Assembly (NCBI GenBank): GCA_013298265.1
Contig: JAAFHE010000095.1
Location: 1 to 9,586 of the forward strand
Direction: 5' to 3'
Source: Lysobacterales bacterium
GTDB lineage: Bacteria > Pseudomonadota > Gammaproteobacteria > Xanthomonadales > Rhodanobacteraceae
Length of the DNA stretch: 9,586 nt
Below the pieces are notes generated by a model. That model saw nothing but the letters and a program-made list of their open reading frames with translations, made no database searches and was not told where the DNA came from. Below are positions 6,719 through 9,586 of this stretch, in pieces. Position numbers and translations under genes: made by a program. Within the stretch, counting starts at the first letter, position 1; the number at the start of each line of letters is the position of its first letter.

Positions 6719-6969
6719 GCTTCAACGAGGCCGCAGCTATTCGCTGCGGATCACCAGCGGCACGGCACCCACGGTGGCCGGCTCGATCACGCTTCAACGA
6801 GGCCGCAGCCAATCGCTGCGGATCACCAGCGGTACGGCGCACCGCGTCGCCGGCAGCGTCACGCTTCAACGAGGCCGCAACTATTCGCCGCGGATCACCC
6901 ACTCTCGCCGACCAGGGCACGCATCAATGCCGGGCTTCAACGGGGCCGCAGCTATTCGCTGCGGATCAC

Positions 6970-7006
6970 GATCCGGGTGCGCGGGCCCGCGGCCCGCCGC
7001 TTGCAG
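6970..7006 (-). repeat. Spacer 5, exact copy of spacer 1
   Basis: Identical in all 37 positions to spacer 1 (6682-6718), 288 bp away. The flanking repeats differ: repeats 1 and 2 flank the first copy and the variants 5 and 6 flank the second. A simple recent block duplication would therefore need later changes in the repeats. Confidence 0.98.
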
Positions 7007-7700
7007 GCTTCAACGAGGCCGCAGCCATTCGCTGCGGATCACGCAGCCGCCGGCAATGAGCCCGGCAGGCGTCGGCCAGCTTCAACGAGGCCGCAGCTAT
7101 TAGCTGCGGATCACGCGCTCGACGCCATGCGCTCACGGTCGGCACTGATGCTTCAACGAGGCCGCAGCTATTCGCTGCGGATCACCCGAACTCGTCTCTG
7201 GCGCTGCTCAGCACACCCGACGAGCTTCAACGAGGCCGCAGCTATTCGCTGCGGATCACCAAGATGGACGCGCTGTATGGTCGCTGGCTGTGGCAGGCTT
7301 CAACGAGGCCGCAGCTATTCGCTGCGGATCACGCAACGAAGGGATGGTGTTGTTCGGTACGGCTGTTGTCGCTTCAACGAGGCCGCAGCTATTCGCTGCG
7401 GATCACACCTGTGCCCCGTCGACTATGACGACCGGTCGCGTGGCTTCAACGAGGCCGCAGCTATTCGCTGCGGATCACTTCGTATTCGGTCGGCGTCGGC
7501 AGCGGCAGAAGCGGCTTCAACGAGGCCGCAGCTATTCGCTGCGGATCACCGTGTGGAACAAGCTGAACCCGGTGCCGGAAAGCGTGCTTCAACGAGGCCG
7601 CAGCTATTCGCTGCGGATCACAGTGCCGCGCATCGACCGCGAACTCACAAAGTTGACGCTTCAACGAGGCCGCAGCTATTCGCTGCGGATCACAGAAGAT

Positions 7701-7725
7701 AAAAAACAGCCCGCCGGAAGGGCAG
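7701..7725 (-). terminator. Terminator-like hairpin plus T-run inside spacer 15
   Basis: On the minus strand this part of spacer 15 (7694-7729) reads GCCC, a 7-nt loop, GGGC, then TG and six T. The stem is 4 bp (7723-7720 with 7712-7709), plus an outer C-G pair across an A-A mismatch (T-T on the minus strand). It lies in the inferred direction of pre-crRNA synthesis. The stem is short for an intrinsic terminator, so function is uncertain. Confidence 0.35.
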
Positions 7726-9586
7726 GCCAGCTTCAACGAGGCCGCAGCTATTCGCTGCGGATCACCGGTGCCCGGGCCGGTCTTGGACACGTTGATGCCC
7801 GCTTCAACGAGGCAGCAGCTATTCGCTGCGGATCACTTCGTAGGCGCTCGATACAGCAATCAACCTGTGGTTGGCTTCAACGAGGCCGCAGCTATTCGCT
7901 GCGGATCACCGCAAGTGCATGCCGCGAACCTTGAGCGGATCCGTAAAGCTTCAACGAGGCCGCAGCTATTCGCTGCGGATCACGAGCTGACCGGGCGATT
8001 GCACATAGCGGAACTGAAGCTTCAACGAGGCCGCAGCTATTCGCTGCGGATCACCAGCAGCAGCCGGCCGCCAAGACCATCGTCCGCACCGGACTTCAAC
8101 GAGGCCGCAGCTATTCGCTGCGGATCACTTCTTTGGCCAGACGACGATCCGCCGCCGAAGAAAGAGCTTCAACGAGGCCGCAGCTATTCGCTGCGGATCA
8201 CACGACAGCGGCAGCAATTCACGCTCGTGACGTGACTCGGCTTCAACGAGGCCGCAGCTATTCGCTGCGGATCACCCGCGCTCACAAACACGCTGGCTGT
8301 GTTCATGCTCTGCTTCAACGAGGCCGCAGCTATTCGCTGCGGATCACAGGGCCCGGCGCGGTCGAGAACTTCGCCGCCTCTCTGCTTCAACGAGGCCGCA
8401 GCTATTCGCTGCGGATCACAGCACACCACGCGCGCAGCGATCACTCTGGGGCACAAGCTTCAACGAGGCCGCAGCTATTCGCTGCGGATCACAACGCATG
8501 GGTGAAGTACCTGTACAAGGATCACCGGCTTCAACGAGGCCGCAGCTATTCGCTGCGGATCACGGCCGGCGGACGCGGTGCTACAGGGTGCCCGGTCTGA
8601 AGCTTCAACGAGGCCGCAGCTATTCGCTGCGGATCACCCCTCCTTTGCGGCGCGCTTCATGATCGCCTGGCGGGCTTCAACGAGGCCGCAGCTATTCGCT
8701 GCGGATCACAAGAAGAGTGACTACCTGACCGACGAAGACGATGAGCTTCAACGAGGCCGCAGCTATTCGCTGCGGATCACCACTACTCCTCGTTCAAGTA
8801 CCAGCCTCTTTGCGAGGGCTTCAACGAGGCCGCAGCTATTCGCTGCGGATCACTTGCATCGGCATTGCGTCACCAGTGGCGTACGCCAGCTTCAACGAGG
8901 CCGCAGCTATTCGCTGCGGATCACGATCAGATCGACATGGCGACGGCTGCGCAGTCGACGCTTCAACGAGGCCGCAGCTATTCGCTGCGGATCACAACAG
9001 GCGGCTCTCCGCATACCGCGGTCGGCAACTGGCTTCAACGAGGCCGCAGCTATTCGCTGCGGATCACGGGGAATTGTCGAATCGCCTAGGAATATCCCTC
9101 ACTGGCTTCAACGAGGCCGCAGCTATTCGCTGCGGATCACGGGGGAACGGCCCCCGACAACCGGAGACACCAGCATGCTTCAACGAGGCCGCAGCTATTC
9201 GCTGCGGATCACCACGAGCACGGGCAAGGCGGGCGTGGCGTCTGTCGTGCTTCAACGAGGCCGCAGCTATTCGCTGCGGATCACCCACAGATACGCGCAG
9301 CCCGGCGACCCGAGTTCCTGCAGCTTCAACGAGGCCGCAGCTATTCGCTGCGGATCACGGGGCAACACATGAAAGCAGGTGCAGAGCCGGTACTGCTTCA
9401 ACGAGGCCGCAGCTATTCGCTGCGGATCACCTTGGTCTGGCTGATTTTCATGTATTTCCCCTCTCTGCTTCAACGAGGCCGCAGCTATTCGCTGCGGATC
9501 ACGCTCTCGTTGGCCGAAAGCACGGCGACATCTTCCCCGCTTCAACGAGGCCGCAGCTATTCGCTGCGGATCACCGCCCCCACAGT

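Larger units (their letters stand above)
6646..9586 (-). CRISPR. CRISPR array, 41 repeats of 36 nt, 40 complete spacers, right end cut by window
   Basis: The plus-strand repeat begins GCTTCAACGAGG, contains the hairpin CCGCAGC-TATTC-GCTGCGG (7-bp stem at repeat positions 13-19 and 25-31) and ends GATCAC. Repeats start at 6646, 6719, 6791, 6863, 6934, 7007, 7079, 7150 and so on to 9539; spacers are 35-38 nt, and a forty-first begins at 9575. Repeats 1, 3, 4, 5, 6 and 7 carry substitutions (position 27; 20 and 22; 18 and 27; 10; 20; 24). Later only repeat 17 (position 14, base 7814) and repeat 21 (position 1, base 8093) differ. Decay at the left end implies that the leader lies beyond the right edge, hence minus-strand transcription. 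On that strand the repeat ends GTTGAAGC, resembling the 8-nt ATTGAAAC-type handle of Cas6-processed Class 1 arrays. No leader, cas gene or tracr-like anti-repeat was seen in the window, so the subtype is undetermined. Long protein frames across it are spurious. Confidence 0.99.

Noticed and set aside
8055..8092. Spacer 20 as a self-targeting spacer against the Lnb-like gene
   Set aside because: The first 17 bases match 5350-5366 exactly, but the match is CAG/GC-rich low-complexity sequence, stops abruptly and covers less than half the spacer; chance is the better explanation.
8493..8527. GGATCAC inside spacer 26 (and GATCAC at the end of spacer 2) as a truncated extra repeat
   Set aside because: Only 6-7 bases agree with the repeat end, and the unit spacing is regular without it.
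6689..9545. Long protein frames of up to about 340 residues across the array, on both strands
   Set aside because: They are made of repeat translations such as STRPQLFAADH or LQRGRSYSLRIT. The repeat has no stop in several frames and many spacers are 36 nt, so the frame persists by chance.

Overview
The window is GC-rich DNA with dense reading frames and gammaproteobacterial gene content (CorC/YbeX, a GGDEF-EAL regulator, an orphan periplasmic binding protein). The recurring promoter-like element GCTACACTCGG and the gene set suggest a Xanthomonadales/Lysobacterales-like bacterium. That assignment is an inference with low to moderate confidence. No plasmid, phage or IS gene is visible.

Layout. 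(1) 1-914, minus strand: the 5' part of an unrecognised membrane-anchored, Ala/Pro-rich protein that runs off the left edge. (2) 1040-3079, plus strand: a membrane c-di-GMP protein with a degenerate GGDEF motif and an intact EAL site, transcribed divergently from (1). (3) 6226-3258, minus strand: a three-gene block of corC/ybeX, a DUF4105/Lnb-like membrane protein whose start overlaps the corC stop, and a family-3 solute-binding protein with its own putative promoter. In many gammaproteobacteria corC/ybeX is followed by lnt (apolipoprotein N-acyltransferase). Here an Lnb-like protein, from a family I recall being tied to lipoprotein N-acylation, occupies that place. (4) 6270-6645: a spacer region with a 13-bp perfect tandem duplication and a broken RadC (JAB/MPN) relic that ends a few bases before the array. 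(5) 6646-9586: a CRISPR array of 41 repeats (36 nt) and 40 complete spacers (35-38 nt), continuing past the right edge. No cas gene lies in the window.

The array is the main point of interest. Three lines of evidence say it is transcribed leftward (minus strand) from a leader beyond the right edge. Degenerate repeats cluster at the left end. On the minus strand the repeat ends in GTTGAAGC, resembling the common ATTGAAAC-type 5' handle. The stem substitutions in the old repeats stay paired as G-U wobbles only on the minus strand. The oldest end carries an exactly duplicated spacer (1 and 5) and two adjacent spacers (2 and 3) that look like diverged copies of one protein-coding target. Spacer 15 resembles an intrinsic terminator in the direction of pre-crRNA synthesis. 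The array points toward corC with only the radC relic between them.
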